Shown: one piece after another, positions 1 through 6,627 of the stretch
Position numbering within the stretch: position 1 is the stretch's first letter
Layout of the letters: each line of letters begins with the position of its first letter
Assembly: GCA_910577495.1 (NCBI GenBank)
Contig: CAJTML010000022.1
Coordinates: 1 to 20,757 of the forward strand
Direction of reading: 5' to 3'
Source of the DNA: an uncultured Eggerthellaceae bacterium
GTDB lineage: Bacteria > Actinomycetota > Coriobacteriia > Coriobacteriales > Eggerthellaceae
Length of the DNA stretch: 20,757 nucleotides
The notes under the pieces: model-generated
Seen by the model: the letters and a program-made list of their open reading frames with translations, nothing else
What the model was told of the DNA's origin: nothing
The model's database searches: none
Position numbers and translations under genes: made by a program

Positions 1-347
1 TGGCGTCAACCCTCAATGAGCTGGCCGCACAGTCCCAAACCGACATCTTTGTAGATGAGGCCGCCATTCCGGTGAAGCCGGCCGTGCGCGGCGCATGCGA
101 GATGCTGGGCTATGACGTCTTGCAGGTTGCCAACGAAGGCAAAATGGTGTGTGTTGTCGCAGCTGACGAGGCCGAGGCTGCTCTTGCGGCTATGCGTGCC
201 AACAAATATGGCGAAGACGCTGCTATCATCGGCGAGGTGGTTGAGGCTAACCCCGAGCGTGGGTCGAAGGTGTTTTTGCGCACCGCATTTGGCACCGCGC
301 GCATCCTTGACATGCTGGTCGGAGAACAACTGCCGCGCATTTGTTAG
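1..347 (+). CDS. hypE: Hydrogenase maturation protein HypE, C-terminal part (5' truncated by window edge)
   Basis: The frame is open from base 3 to a TAG at 345-347, giving about 114 residues of the C-terminal domain. The protein ends in LPRIC. A C-terminal Pro-Arg-Ile-Cys is the hallmark of HypE, whose last Cys takes a carbamoyl group from HypF and is dehydrated to a thiocyanate, the source of the CN ligands of [NiFe] hydrogenase. The preceding stretch, with GACEMLGYD, VANEGKMV and a Gly-rich FGTARILD segment, fits the PurM/AIR-synthase-like C-terminal domain. The ATP-binding N-terminal half lies outside the window. HypA and HypB are encoded near the other end of the window, not adjacent. 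Identification is firm because of the tail; upstream context is unseen. Confidence 0.93.
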   Translation, partial: ASTLNELAAQSQTDIFVDEAAIPVKPAVRGACEMLGYDVLQVANEGKMVCVVAADEAEAALAAMRANKYGEDAAIIGEVVEANPERGSKVFLRTAFGTARILDMLVGEQLPRIC

Positions 348-455
348 TCGTCAAACTGGTGCGCGTTTCTTCGCATTCTATGTCTACACACGGTGGCGAC
401 GCTTGTCGCAACATCGTATGCTCGTATGCGTACATGACTTACGCACAATTTTGTG

Positions 456-484
456 TTGACGCTTTCGCCAAATATTGACAAAAT
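456..484 (+). promoter_or_regulatory. Weak candidate promoter for the membrane protein gene
   Basis: A TTGACG -35-like hexamer (456-461) is followed after 17 bases by CAAAAT (479-484), only a 4/6 match to the -10 consensus. Directly upstream is a short dyad, CACAA-TT-TTGTG (444-455), which could be an operator. No terminator is visible between hypE and this point, so read-through from hypE is an alternative. Confidence 0.3.
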
Positions 485-515
485 CCCTAAACGTTGAGGA
501 GTTTGGGGGTTTGAC

Positions 516-1235
516 ATGGACATATTGTTACTCTTGCTTGGCACGTGCGCTGCGGTCATGCTGCTTCGCAATCCCATAAAACGCGCACCGTGGCTGTTTT
601 ATCTGCTGGCGTTCGCCCTTGATATTATCTTGTTGCTTGGCACGGCGTACGGCTGGGGCGAGGTTGTGCGCGGCCCGTTTGCCTTCATCATGCGAAAAGG
701 CGCGCTGGGGGTGGCGGTGTTTATCATCGTTATGTACATCGGCGTGCTGCCGCGCAAAAGCCGAGTCTCGCTTTGGCTGCGACCAATTCGCGCCGAGCTC
801 TCCATTGTTGCGTGCATTTTGATCGCGGGACACATGCTGACCTATTTGCTTGTGTACGTTTCAGCTATGAGCGCTGGGTCTCGGCCGAAAGACGCGGTGC
901 TTGCATCGTTTGTCGTTGCGCTTTGTTTGCTGGTGCTTGCTCTTGTGCTTGGAGTGACGAGCCTTCGCAGCATAAAACACCACATGAAAGCAAAAAAGTG
1001 GCGAAAAATTCAAAAGCTTGCGTACGTCTTTTATGCCCTCATTTTGGTACACCTTTTACTGATGTTGGCGCCCGCTGCTTTGAGTGGAAGCGCAACTGCT
1101 GGTGTGACGGTGGGCGTTTATGGCGTGCTTTTTGGCGGGTATGCAGTGGCCCGTGTGGTGCGGGCGCGGATGGATGCGCGCGAGCATCTGGATCTGGTGG
1201 ATACGATCATGGATCAAGGATTTGTCGAAAAATAG
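516..1235 (+). CDS. Integral membrane protein, ferric-reductase/YedZ(MsrQ)-like haem domain
   Basis: The 239-residue product has about six to seven hydrophobic segments (roughly residues 2-19, 25-46, 60-78, 95-117, 127-148, 165-187, 195-213). The order of features matches the ferric-reductase-like transmembrane domain: a helix with GHMLTYLL (His106), a later LGVTSLRSIKHH, then KKWRKIQKLAY and LVHLLLML (His179). In MsrQ-type proteins the equivalent segment usually reads W..LHRL.Y with a haem-binding His; here that position is Gln166, so haem ligation may differ. His106 and His179 are the best haem b ligand candidates. The likely role is membrane electron transfer. A ferredoxin gene follows about 145 bp downstream, but the two have separate signals. 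The ATG at 516 is preceded by a G-rich stretch (TTTGGGGG). I am fairly sure of the fold and unsure of the substrate. Confidence 0.6.
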   Translation: MDILLLLLGTCAAVMLLRNPIKRAPWLFYLLAFALDIILLLGTAYGWGEVVRGPFAFIMRKGALGVAVFIIVMYIGVLPRKSRVSLWLRPIRAELSIVACILIAGHMLTYLLVYVSAMSAGSRPKDAVLASFVVALCLLVLALVLGVTSLRSIKHHMKAKKWRKIQKLAYVFYALILVHLLLMLAPAALSGSATAGVTVGVYGVLFGGYAVARVVRARMDAREHLDLVDTIMDQGFVEK

Positions 1236-1284
1236 GCCAATCTCACCCTGTTTGCGCCGTACCTTGAAAAATCTTGTTTTTGCC

Positions 1285-1312
1285 TTGCAATATGCTCAAA
1301 GTCGGGTATCTT
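1285..1312 (+). promoter_or_regulatory. Candidate promoter for the ferredoxin gene
   Basis: TTGCAA (1285-1290) and TATCTT (1307-1312) are separated by 16 bases, a plausible sigma-70-type pair. It would give a transcript with a leader of about 60 bases and make the ferredoxin gene monocistronic, since a terminator follows it. Confidence 0.4.
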
Positions 1313-1379
1313 ACGGGCATGTGGTTTTGAAGCTTTGCCGCTATGCGAGCAAAGATTCTTAAATGAGAAGGAGATTGCC

Positions 1380-1568
1380 ATGTCCCATCCGGTTATTGAA
1401 ACTGATGAGTGCATTGGTTGTGGCATCTGCGTTGACGCATGCCCCCAAGAGGTGCTCGAAGTAGTTGGCGGCGTTGCTGACGTTGTTAACGAAGAAAACT
1501 GCATTGCATGCGGCGATTGTGTTGAAGAGTGCCCGATGGGCGCAATTCCTGAGGTTGTTGAAGACTAA
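1380..1568 (+). CDS. Two-cluster 4Fe-4S ferredoxin
   Basis: The 62-residue protein carries two CX2CX2CX3CP motifs, CIGCGICVDACP near residue 11 and CIACGDCVEECP near residue 41, so it should bind two [4Fe-4S] clusters in the classical clostridial-type fold. It is a soluble low-potential electron carrier, likely serving anaerobic oxidoreductases. The start is the ATG at 1380 because AGAAGGAG (1366-1373) lies six bases upstream; an in-frame TTG at 1335 would only add residues without motif support. A strong terminator follows 26 bases after the stop. The partner enzyme is not identifiable from the window; the haem-type membrane protein upstream is one possibility. Confidence 0.95.
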   Translation: MSHPVIETDECIGCGICVDACPQEVLEVVGGVADVVNEENCIACGDCVEECPMGAIPEVVED

Positions 1569-1593
1569 CTTCAAGCTTCCTTCGCAAGCAATC

Positions 1594-1630
1594 AAACCCC
1601 GGAGCCAGGGCGGCCCCGGGGTTTTTCTTT
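1594..1630 (+). terminator. Rho-independent terminator after the ferredoxin gene
   Basis: A nine-base-pair stem (AAACCCCGG at 1594-1602 with CCGGGGTTT at 1616-1624) closes a 13-base loop and runs into TTTTTCTTT. Confidence 0.85.
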
Positions 1631-1666
1631 GTGTCGCGCACCCCGTCGCGAGGGAGCATGCCCCGG

Positions 1667-1760
1667 GAGTGCGCTCCGGGTACGCCCCCAAGAGTGCGCC
1701 CCGGGTACGCCCCCAAGAGTGCGCCCCGGGTGCGCCCCCAAGAGTGCGCCCCGGGTGCGC
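1667..1760. repeat. 25-bp GC-rich tandem repeat, about 3.7 copies
   Basis: Copies begin at 1667, 1692, 1717 and 1742, each starting GAGTGCGC and continuing CCGGGT.CGCCCCCAA. Copies 1-3 differ by single substitutions and copy 4 diverges after 19 bases. There are no unique spacers, so this is not a CRISPR. Degenerate GAGTGC pieces continue to about 1800. Confidence 0.9.
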
Positions 1761-1814
1761 GCACCCCCTCGGAGTGCACCCTCTCCTCGGAGTGCGCTCC
1801 TTCGGTCAAGTAGC

Positions 1815-1953
1815 GGTCAAATAGACGGGGTTTAGTGCAGCCAGGAGGGGTTATCGGCGAATCTCGCGATCAACAGGCTGAAAAACCCCAGCTCATGATT
1901 TTCTGGCAGGTGCTGGCACGCGATCGTTTGCACTAATCGGGGTCTATTTGACC
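1815..1953. repeat. 139-bp inverted-repeat element (25-bp arms), MITE-like or structured RNA
   Basis: The left arm (1815-1839) and the reverse complement of the right arm (1929-1953) match at 21 of 25 positions, starting GGTCAAATAGAC and ending TTAGTGCA. Inside, GGGGTT (1847-1852) can pair with AACCCC (1884-1889). No protein is encoded. It could be a non-autonomous mobile element, a dispersed palindromic repeat or an RNA hairpin; no target-site duplication is obvious. Confidence 0.7.
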
Positions 1954-1978
1954 ACAAACCTTGCACTGCTGGGATCCG

Positions 1979-2038
1979 CCCACGGGTCGCACGCTGCACC
2001 CACGGACCGCACGCTGCGCCCACGGGTCGCGCGTCCTC
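1979..2038. repeat. 20-bp tandem repeat, three copies
   Basis: Copies at 1979, 1999 and 2019 share CCCACGG..CGC.CG; the first two differ at three positions and the third decays at its 3' end. It lies just after the inverted-repeat element. No coding frame is supported. Confidence 0.8.
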
Positions 2039-2273
2039 GCGCCCCCCCGCAGACGCAGATTTGCTGAGCGCTACTCATGATTCCTTCATTTGCCGTCCAA
2101 AATCGGGCGCCCACTCACAATTCCTTCACAAGATCGACCTCAATAAAAGCTGTCACCTGCGACGTTTCCATTCGAATCGCCATTCCAGAAACAAGCATGT
2201 GACCAGCGCGTAACGCTTCTTTATTCAGTGAGACATTGCTCAGTGAGGTCTTTATAGTAGTTGTGTTAAAGAA

Positions 2274-2303
2274 ACATATAAATATATGTCTCAAGAAACT
2301 TGA
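2274..2303. promoter_or_regulatory. Two adjacent palindromes at the dnaK promoter; candidate HspR or other operator
   Basis: ACATAT-AAAT-ATATGT (2274-2289) is followed at once by TCAAG-AAA-CTTGA (2291-2303), which overlaps the -35 box. The TCAAG/CTTGA half-sites are those of the HspR-associated inverted repeat (HAIR), but the usual HAIR order is CTTGA-then-TCAAG with a longer spacer; here they are everted with a 3-base gap. HspR is encoded in this operon, so HspR binding is plausible but not shown. Confidence 0.5.
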
Positions 2304-2328
2304 CAGTGATAGACTTAGATTATATAGT
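2300..2328 (+). promoter_or_regulatory. Housekeeping-type promoter of the dnaK operon
   Basis: TTGACA (2300-2305, perfect -35) and TATAGT (2323-2328, -10) are separated by 17 bases. Transcription would start near 2335, leaving an untranslated leader of about 245 bases before dnaK. Confidence 0.8.
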
Positions 2329-2398
2329 ATGCAACATCATAAAATACTTGTACCTATGATACTTACGTGTTTTGGATCCGCGGGGTGGCGCTGTAAAA

Positions 2399-2514
2399 GC
2401 CGCTGACGCTGAAAGCAACCAGCGGCACAGCATAAGCCGTCATCAATCCAAAGATACAAAATGCGTATCTATACCGGGTGTCATGCGGTAGCACAGTGAT
2501 CGTTCACTGACACC
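2399..2514 (+). other. Structured 5' leader of dnaK mRNA
   Basis: Several hairpins can form. GCCGCT (2399-2404) pairs with AGCGGC (2421-2426) around a nested GCT/AGC pair. AGATAC (2452-2457) pairs with GTATCT (2465-2470). GGTGTCA (2477-2483) pairs with TGACACC (2508-2514), enclosing GTGA-TCGT-TCAC (2496-2507). None covers the ribosome binding site AAAGGA at 2566-2571, so a simple RNA thermometer is not evident. The function is unknown. Confidence 0.45.
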
Positions 2515-2580
2515 ACCGAAAGACACCTTGCACTACCAAGTAAATAAACGAGAAAACATGCAACGAAAGGAAGCAAAACT

Positions 2581-4485
2581 ATGAGCAAGATTCTCGGTAT
2601 TGACCTGGGCACCACGAACTCTGCCATGGCTGTCATGGAGGGCTCAGAGCCTGAAATCTTGGTGAACGCAGAGGGCGATCGTACGACTCCGTCCGTTGAG
2701 GGCTTCCGCAAGGACGGCGAACGCGTTGTTGGTAAATCTGCTAAAAACCAAGCTGTAACGAATCCTGAAAACACCGTTTCATCAGTAAAGCGCTTCATTG
2801 GTCGCTCCTTTGATGAGACTCCTGAAGAGCAAAAGACCGTTAGCTATAACGTACAAAAGGGCAAAGATGGCCGCGCAGTTGTAGACATTGATGGCAAGGA
2901 TTACACGCCTGAAGAGATTTCTGCAATGGTGCTGCAAAAGCTCAAGAACGACGCTGAGAAAGTTCTGGGCGCACCGGTTACCCAAGCAGTCATCACTGTT
3001 CCTGCATACTTCAATGACGCACAGCGTCAAGCCACCAAAGACGCTGGCAAGATCGCAGGCCTTGAGGTACTTCGTATCATCAACGAGCCGACGGCTGCAG
3101 CACTGGCGTATGGTCTTGATAAGACCAACAAGGACGAGAAGATCCTCGTATTTGACTTGGGCGGCGGCACGTTCGACGTTTCCATCCTTGAGTTGGGCGA
3201 CGGCGTCTTTGAGGTAGCTTCAACCGCTGGCGACAACCACCTCGGTGGTGATGACTGGGATCAGCGCATCATTGACTGGTTGGCAGACAAGTTCAAGGCT
3301 GACAACGGCATTGACCTTCGCCAAGACAAGATGGCACTGCAGCGTTTGAAGGAAGCTGCTGAGAAAGCAAAGATGGAGCTGAGCTCTACGACGCAGGCAA
3401 ACATCAACCTGCCGTTCATTACTGCTGACGCTTCAGGTCCTAAGCACTTGGACTACACGCTGACTCGTTCAGAGTTTGAGCGCATTACCAAGGATCTGCT
3501 GGATCGCTGCAAGAAGCCTGTTGAGCAAGCACTTTCTGACGCAGGTCTGAAGTCTGGAGACATTGACGAAGTCATCTTGGTTGGTGGCTCAACGCGTATG
3601 CCGGCTGTTCAGGATCTGGTTAAGAAGATGACTGGCAAAGACCCGAACATGTCAGTAAATCCTGACGAGGTTGTAGCTATGGGCGCAGCTGTTCAGGGCG
3701 GCGTTTTGGCTGGCGACGTTGAGGGCATTCTGCTGCTTGACGTAACGCCTCTTTCGCTGGGTGTTGAAACCATGGGCGGCGTTATGACCAAGATGATTGA
3801 GCGCAACACCACCATCCCGACTCGCAAGACGGAAATTTACTCAACCGCATCTGACAACCAGACGTCTGTTGAGGTTCACGTCCTGCAAGGTGAGCGCCAG
3901 ATGGCTTCTGACAACAAGACGCTGGGCAAGTTCCAACTGACTGGTATTCCGGCTGCTCGTCGCGGTGTTCCGCAAATTGAGGTTACCTTCGACATTGACG
4001 CAAACGGCATCGTGAACGTCTCAGCTAAGGACTTGGGTACTGGCAAGCAGCAGCAGATCACCATTTCTGGTTCTACCGCATTGAATGATGACGAAGTAGA
4101 GCGCATGGTAAAAGATGCTGAGCAGCATGCTGAAGAAGACCAGCGTCGTCGCGAAGAAGTTGAGATCCGCAACACCGCAGACGCGTTGGTAAACGCAACC
4201 GAGCAGACGCTTGCTGAGGTTGGCGACAAGGCTCCGTCAGACGTTAAGAGCGCAGCTGAAGAGGCAATTGCTGAGGCAAAGACCGCACTGGAAGGCTCTG
4301 ACATGGAAGCCATTAAGCAGGCCACCGAGAAGATGCAGCAGGCAGGCTATAAGCTGGCTGAGGTTGTGTACTCAACGGAAGGCCCGAACGCCGCATCTGA
4401 GGCAGCCGCTGCTGAGACCACGCCTGCTGATGACACCATTGAGGCAGACTACGAAGTTGTAGATGACGAAAACGAAGGGAAGTAA
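2581..4485 (+). CDS. dnaK: Hsp70 chaperone DnaK
   Basis: At 634 residues this is a full-length DnaK. Visible signatures are the N-terminal phosphate loop GIDLGTTNS (residues 6-14), DLGGGTFD (192-199), the ATPase motif VILVGGSTRMPAVQ, the interdomain linker LLLDVTPLSLG starting at 384, a beta-sandwich substrate domain with RGVPQIEVTFDIDANGI, and an acidic C-terminus ending EVVDDENEGK. It binds exposed hydrophobic segments in the cytoplasm in an ATP cycle driven by DnaJ and reset by GrpE. The ATG at 2581 has AAAGGA nine bases upstream. It is the first gene of the heat-shock operon; grpE begins five bases after its stop. Regulation is probably through the promoter and palindromes at 2274-2328. 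Confidence 0.99.
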   Translation: MSKILGIDLGTTNSAMAVMEGSEPEILVNAEGDRTTPSVEGFRKDGERVVGKSAKNQAVTNPENTVSSVKRFIGRSFDETPEEQKTVSYNVQKGKDGRAVVDIDGKDYTPEEISAMVLQKLKNDAEKVLGAPVTQAVITVPAYFNDAQRQATKDAGKIAGLEVLRIINEPTAAALAYGLDKTNKDEKILVFDLGGGTFDVSILELGDGVFEVASTAGDNHLGGDDWDQRIIDWLADKFKADNGIDLRQDKMALQRLKEAAEKAKMELSSTTQANINLPFITADASGPKHLDYTLTRSEFERITKDLLDRCKKPVEQALSDAGLKSGDIDEVILVGGSTRMPAVQDLVKKMTGKDPNMSVNPDEVVAMGAAVQGGVLAGDVEGILLLDVTPLSLGVETMGGVMTKMIERNTTIPTRKTEIYSTASDNQTSVEVHVLQGERQMASDNKTLGKFQLTGIPAARRGVPQIEVTFDIDANGIVNVSAKDLGTGKQQQITISGSTALNDDEVERMVKDAEQHAEEDQRRREEVEIRNTADALVNATEQTLAEVGDKAPSDVKSAAEEAIAEAKTALEGSDMEAIKQATEKMQQAGYKLAEVVYSTEGPNAASEAAAAETTPADDTIEADYEVVDDENEGK

Positions 4486-4490
4486 GAGTC

Positions 4491-5192
4491 ATGGTTGAGC
4501 AAGGCACGCCAAACGCGGCGCGCGGCACCCAGGCCGATGACCTGAAGGCTGAAGCAGCAGAAGTTTCTGAAATGGAAAACGCCACTGCTGAAGCGGCTGA
4601 GACCCTGACCGATGCGTCGCAAAACCTTGATGATATTTCGGCTGACGAAGTGGTCATTGAAGGTACGCCCGGTGTTGAAACGGCATCAGTTGCAGAGGAT
4701 CTCTACAACGAAGCCAAAAAGCAAGTTGAAGAGTGGCAAGGCAAGTACATGCGCCTGCATGCTGAGTGGGATACCTACCGCAGACGCACCAACGAGCAGC
4801 GCGAGATTGAAAAAGCTCGTGCAACCGAAAAGCTCGTGACTGACCTTTTGCCCGTGATTGATGACTTTGAGCGCACCATCGGTTATGCAACCGACAACGG
4901 TGAGCTGGGATTGCTGGACGGCGTCAAAGCAGTGCATGCCAAGTTTGTCAGCGTGCTGCAAAAAGACGGTGTCGAAGTAATTGATCCGGTTGGTCAGCCT
5001 TTTGACTCGCTGGAAGCACAAGCGGTGGCAACCGTTCCGGATGCGCAAGCGTTTGATGAGACCGTTCATGAGGTCTATCAAAAGGGTTACAAAATGGGAA
5101 CGAAGGTTCTCAGACCCGCTATGGTTACCGTAACCACAGGTGGCCCCAAGCGGGAAAAAACGCCTGATGAGGGCAGCGAAAGCACGAAATAG
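4491..5192 (+). CDS. grpE: Nucleotide exchange factor GrpE
   Basis: The 233-residue product has an acidic, low-complexity N-terminus (about residues 1-75, rich in Ala and Glu), a long helical segment with EEWQGKYMRLHAEWDTYRRR, and the C-terminal beta domain with DPVGQPFD, VHEVYQKGYKMG and VLRPAMVTV, all typical of GrpE. It releases ADP from DnaK. The N-terminal extension is longer than in E. coli GrpE (about 197 residues in total). The gene starts five bases after the dnaK stop, so the two are probably translationally coupled, with the site near GAAGGGAAG at the end of dnaK. An intercistronic hairpin follows before dnaJ. Confidence 0.97.
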   Translation: MVEQGTPNAARGTQADDLKAEAAEVSEMENATAEAAETLTDASQNLDDISADEVVIEGTPGVETASVAEDLYNEAKKQVEEWQGKYMRLHAEWDTYRRRTNEQREIEKARATEKLVTDLLPVIDDFERTIGYATDNGELGLLDGVKAVHAKFVSVLQKDGVEVIDPVGQPFDSLEAQAVATVPDAQAFDETVHEVYQKGYKMGTKVLRPAMVTVTTGGPKREKTPDEGSESTK

Positions 5193-5201
5193 TGTACGTG
5201 G

Positions 5202-5230
5202 TGAAGGCGGGCTGTCCAAGCCCGCCTTCA
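5202..5230 (+). other. Intercistronic hairpin between grpE and dnaJ, without U-tract
   Basis: TGAAGGCGGGCT (5202-5213) pairs perfectly with AGCCCGCCTTCA (5219-5230) around a five-base loop, a 12-bp stem. It is followed by TACGCTAAAAC, not a T run, so it is a poor terminator. It may be an RNA processing or stability element that sets chaperone ratios. Confidence 0.7.
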
Positions 5231-5277
5231 TACGCTAAAACAAGCATAACAACCGCGAAGGAGGTAGAGCAGAAATT

Positions 5278-6213
5278 ATGGCAGCTACCCCTGATTACTA
5301 CAAAACACTCGGAGTCCCTCGTACGGCAACGCAAGCCGAGATCAAAAAGGCATTCCGCAAATTAGCACGTACCCACCACCCGGATGCGGGCGGAGACGAG
5401 GCTAAGTTTAAAGAGATCAACGAAGCCTACGAAGTGCTTTCTGACGAAAAAAAGCGCGAACTGTATGACCAGTACGGCACCGCAAATGAAAACCAAATCC
5501 CCCATGGCTGGGGCGGCGGTTCGGCGGTCAACGTAGAAGACATTTTCGGTGGCGGTTTCGGTGGCGGCAGCTGGGCGGATATCTTAGAGAGCATTCGCCA
5601 TGGCGAAGGAGCCTTTGGATCGAACTGGGATTTCGGTGGTGGTTATCAGCCACGACCCCGTAAGGGTCAAGATATGAACGTCACGCTCAATGTGACGTTT
5701 GATGAGGCATTTAATGGTGCCGAGAAAAAAGTCACCGTACGCGTGCCTGGCCGCGCAGAATCTGACACGTTAACCGTGAAGATTCCGGCAGGTGCGGTGG
5801 ATGGCGGCCGCCTGCGTTTTAAGGGCAAGGGCGCGCCGGGCGAAAACGGTGGCGCTGATGGTGATCTGCTGATCACAACCAAGATTGAAAGCAATGACTT
5901 GTACACGCGCAAAGGCGCAGATGTACTCATGACGGTTCCGCTGAACGTCGCGGAAGCCGCCTTAGGCGCCAGTGTGGTGGTGCCTACGCCTGATGGCAAA
6001 AAGGCACGCGTGAAGGTTCCGGCTGGCACGCAAGACGACACGGTGCTGACGGTGCGCGGCAAAGGCGCTCCGAAGGTAAAGGGTGATGGACACGGAGATC
6101 TCAAGATCACCATTAAGGTTGTCATCCCGAAAGAAATGAACGAAGAGCAAACCAAAGCCATGGAAGACTTTTTGGCTGCAAGTACTGAATCGGTGAGGAG
6201 CTGGGAAGCATGA
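5278..6213 (+). CDS. dnaJ: J-domain co-chaperone, DnaJ/CbpA type without zinc finger
   Basis: The 311-residue protein starts with a J domain (DYYKTLGV, HPD at residues 34-36, YEVLSDEKKRELYDQYG), then a Gly-rich stretch with GGGFGGGSW, then two beta-rich client-binding domains with RVPGRAESDTLTVKIPAG and VKVPAGTQDDTVLTVRGKGAP. It contains no Cys at all, so the four CXXCXGXG zinc motifs of class A DnaJ are absent and it is a class B (CbpA-like) protein. It delivers clients to DnaK and triggers ATP hydrolysis. The ATG at 5278 has AGGAGG about 12 bases upstream. Its stop overlaps the hspR start (ATGA, 6210-6213), showing coupling. Confidence 0.96.
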   Translation: MAATPDYYKTLGVPRTATQAEIKKAFRKLARTHHPDAGGDEAKFKEINEAYEVLSDEKKRELYDQYGTANENQIPHGWGGGSAVNVEDIFGGGFGGGSWADILESIRHGEGAFGSNWDFGGGYQPRPRKGQDMNVTLNVTFDEAFNGAEKKVTVRVPGRAESDTLTVKIPAGAVDGGRLRFKGKGAPGENGGADGDLLITTKIESNDLYTRKGADVLMTVPLNVAEAALGASVVVPTPDGKKARVKVPAGTQDDTVLTVRGKGAPKVKGDGHGDLKITIKVVIPKEMNEEQTKAMEDFLAASTESVRSWEA

Positions 6214-6605
6214 GCGGCAACCGAACCGACCGCAACCGTCCGCTCTACATGATTAGCGTGGCCGCTGAGCTTACCGGTGTGCATCCGCAAACGCTTCGCA
6301 CCTATGAGCAAAAAGGCCTCGTTACTCCGCAGCGAACCAGCGGTAATACCAGGATGTATTCGCAAGCTGACATTGATCGGCTTGAACTTATTAACGAACT
6401 TACCGGCGAAGGCATTAACTTGGCAGGCGTCATTCGCATCCTTGATTTGCAGGGTCGGCTGGATGAGCGCGATGCAGAACTTGATGATCTGCATAAGCGC
6501 GTTCGCCGTCTTGCTGATCGGGTGCATGAACTGGAGACACGCGAAAGCGTGAACGCGCTCGTTCGCGTGGCGGATATGCCAAGTTCGCTTCGCCGCTTGA
6601 AATAG
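6210..6605 (+). CDS. hspR: MerR-family heat-shock repressor HspR
   Basis: The 131-residue product has a MerR-type winged helix-turn-helix at about residues 13-50 (YMISVAAELTGVHPQTLRTYE, then GLVTPQRTSGNTRMYS), followed by a helical region with heptad-like spacing (about 78-112) and a basic C-terminus. Its place between dnaJ and clpB and the HPQTLRTYE helix identify HspR, which in actinobacteria represses its own dnaK operon with DnaK as co-repressor and binds HAIR sites. It has no Cys-based metal or redox site. It overlaps dnaJ by four bases. The likely target here is the promoter region near 2274-2328, an inference from the TCAAG/CTTGA half-sites. Confidence 0.95.
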   Translation: MSGNRTDRNRPLYMISVAAELTGVHPQTLRTYEQKGLVTPQRTSGNTRMYSQADIDRLELINELTGEGINLAGVIRILDLQGRLDERDAELDDLHKRVRRLADRVHELETRESVNALVRVADMPSSLRRLK

Positions 6606-6627
6606 GAAATGAAAAGGAGGGTACGCC

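Larger units (their letters stand above)
1569..2290. other. Non-coding repeat-rich gap between ferredoxin and the dnaK promoter
   Basis: No frame here has a ribosome binding site plus a recognisable product. Short frames over the GC-rich part are low-complexity Arg/Pro/Ala translations of a tandem repeat. The region holds a terminator, a 25-bp tandem repeat, a 139-bp inverted-repeat element, a 20-bp tandem repeat and a pair of 16-base direct repeats (2073-2088 and 2113-2128, sharing ACTCA..ATTCCTTCA, 40 bp apart). The composition changes from very GC-rich to AT-rich near 2200. Confidence 0.7.

Noticed and set aside
1629..1835. Plus-strand frames over the 25-bp tandem repeat
   Set aside because: The Arg/Pro/Ala repeats are a direct translation of the DNA repeat, in more than one frame, with no ribosome binding site.
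1667..2038. Possible CRISPR array
   Set aside because: Repeats are directly adjacent with no unique spacers, and no cas gene is present.
2329..2406. A 25-codon leader peptide frame at the dnaK promoter
   Set aside because: Its ATG overlaps the -10/start region, so it would lie upstream of the predicted transcript start, and the internal ATG at 2356 lacks a ribosome binding site.
2200..2580. CIRCE element for HrcA control of dnaK
   Set aside because: No TTAGCACTC/GAGTGCTAA pair is present, and the operon encodes HspR instead.
2452..2580. RNA thermometer covering the dnaK ribosome binding site
   Set aside because: The visible hairpins end at 2514, about 50 bases before the ribosome binding site, and no pairing partner for AAAGGA (such as UUUU or UCCUUU) stands out.
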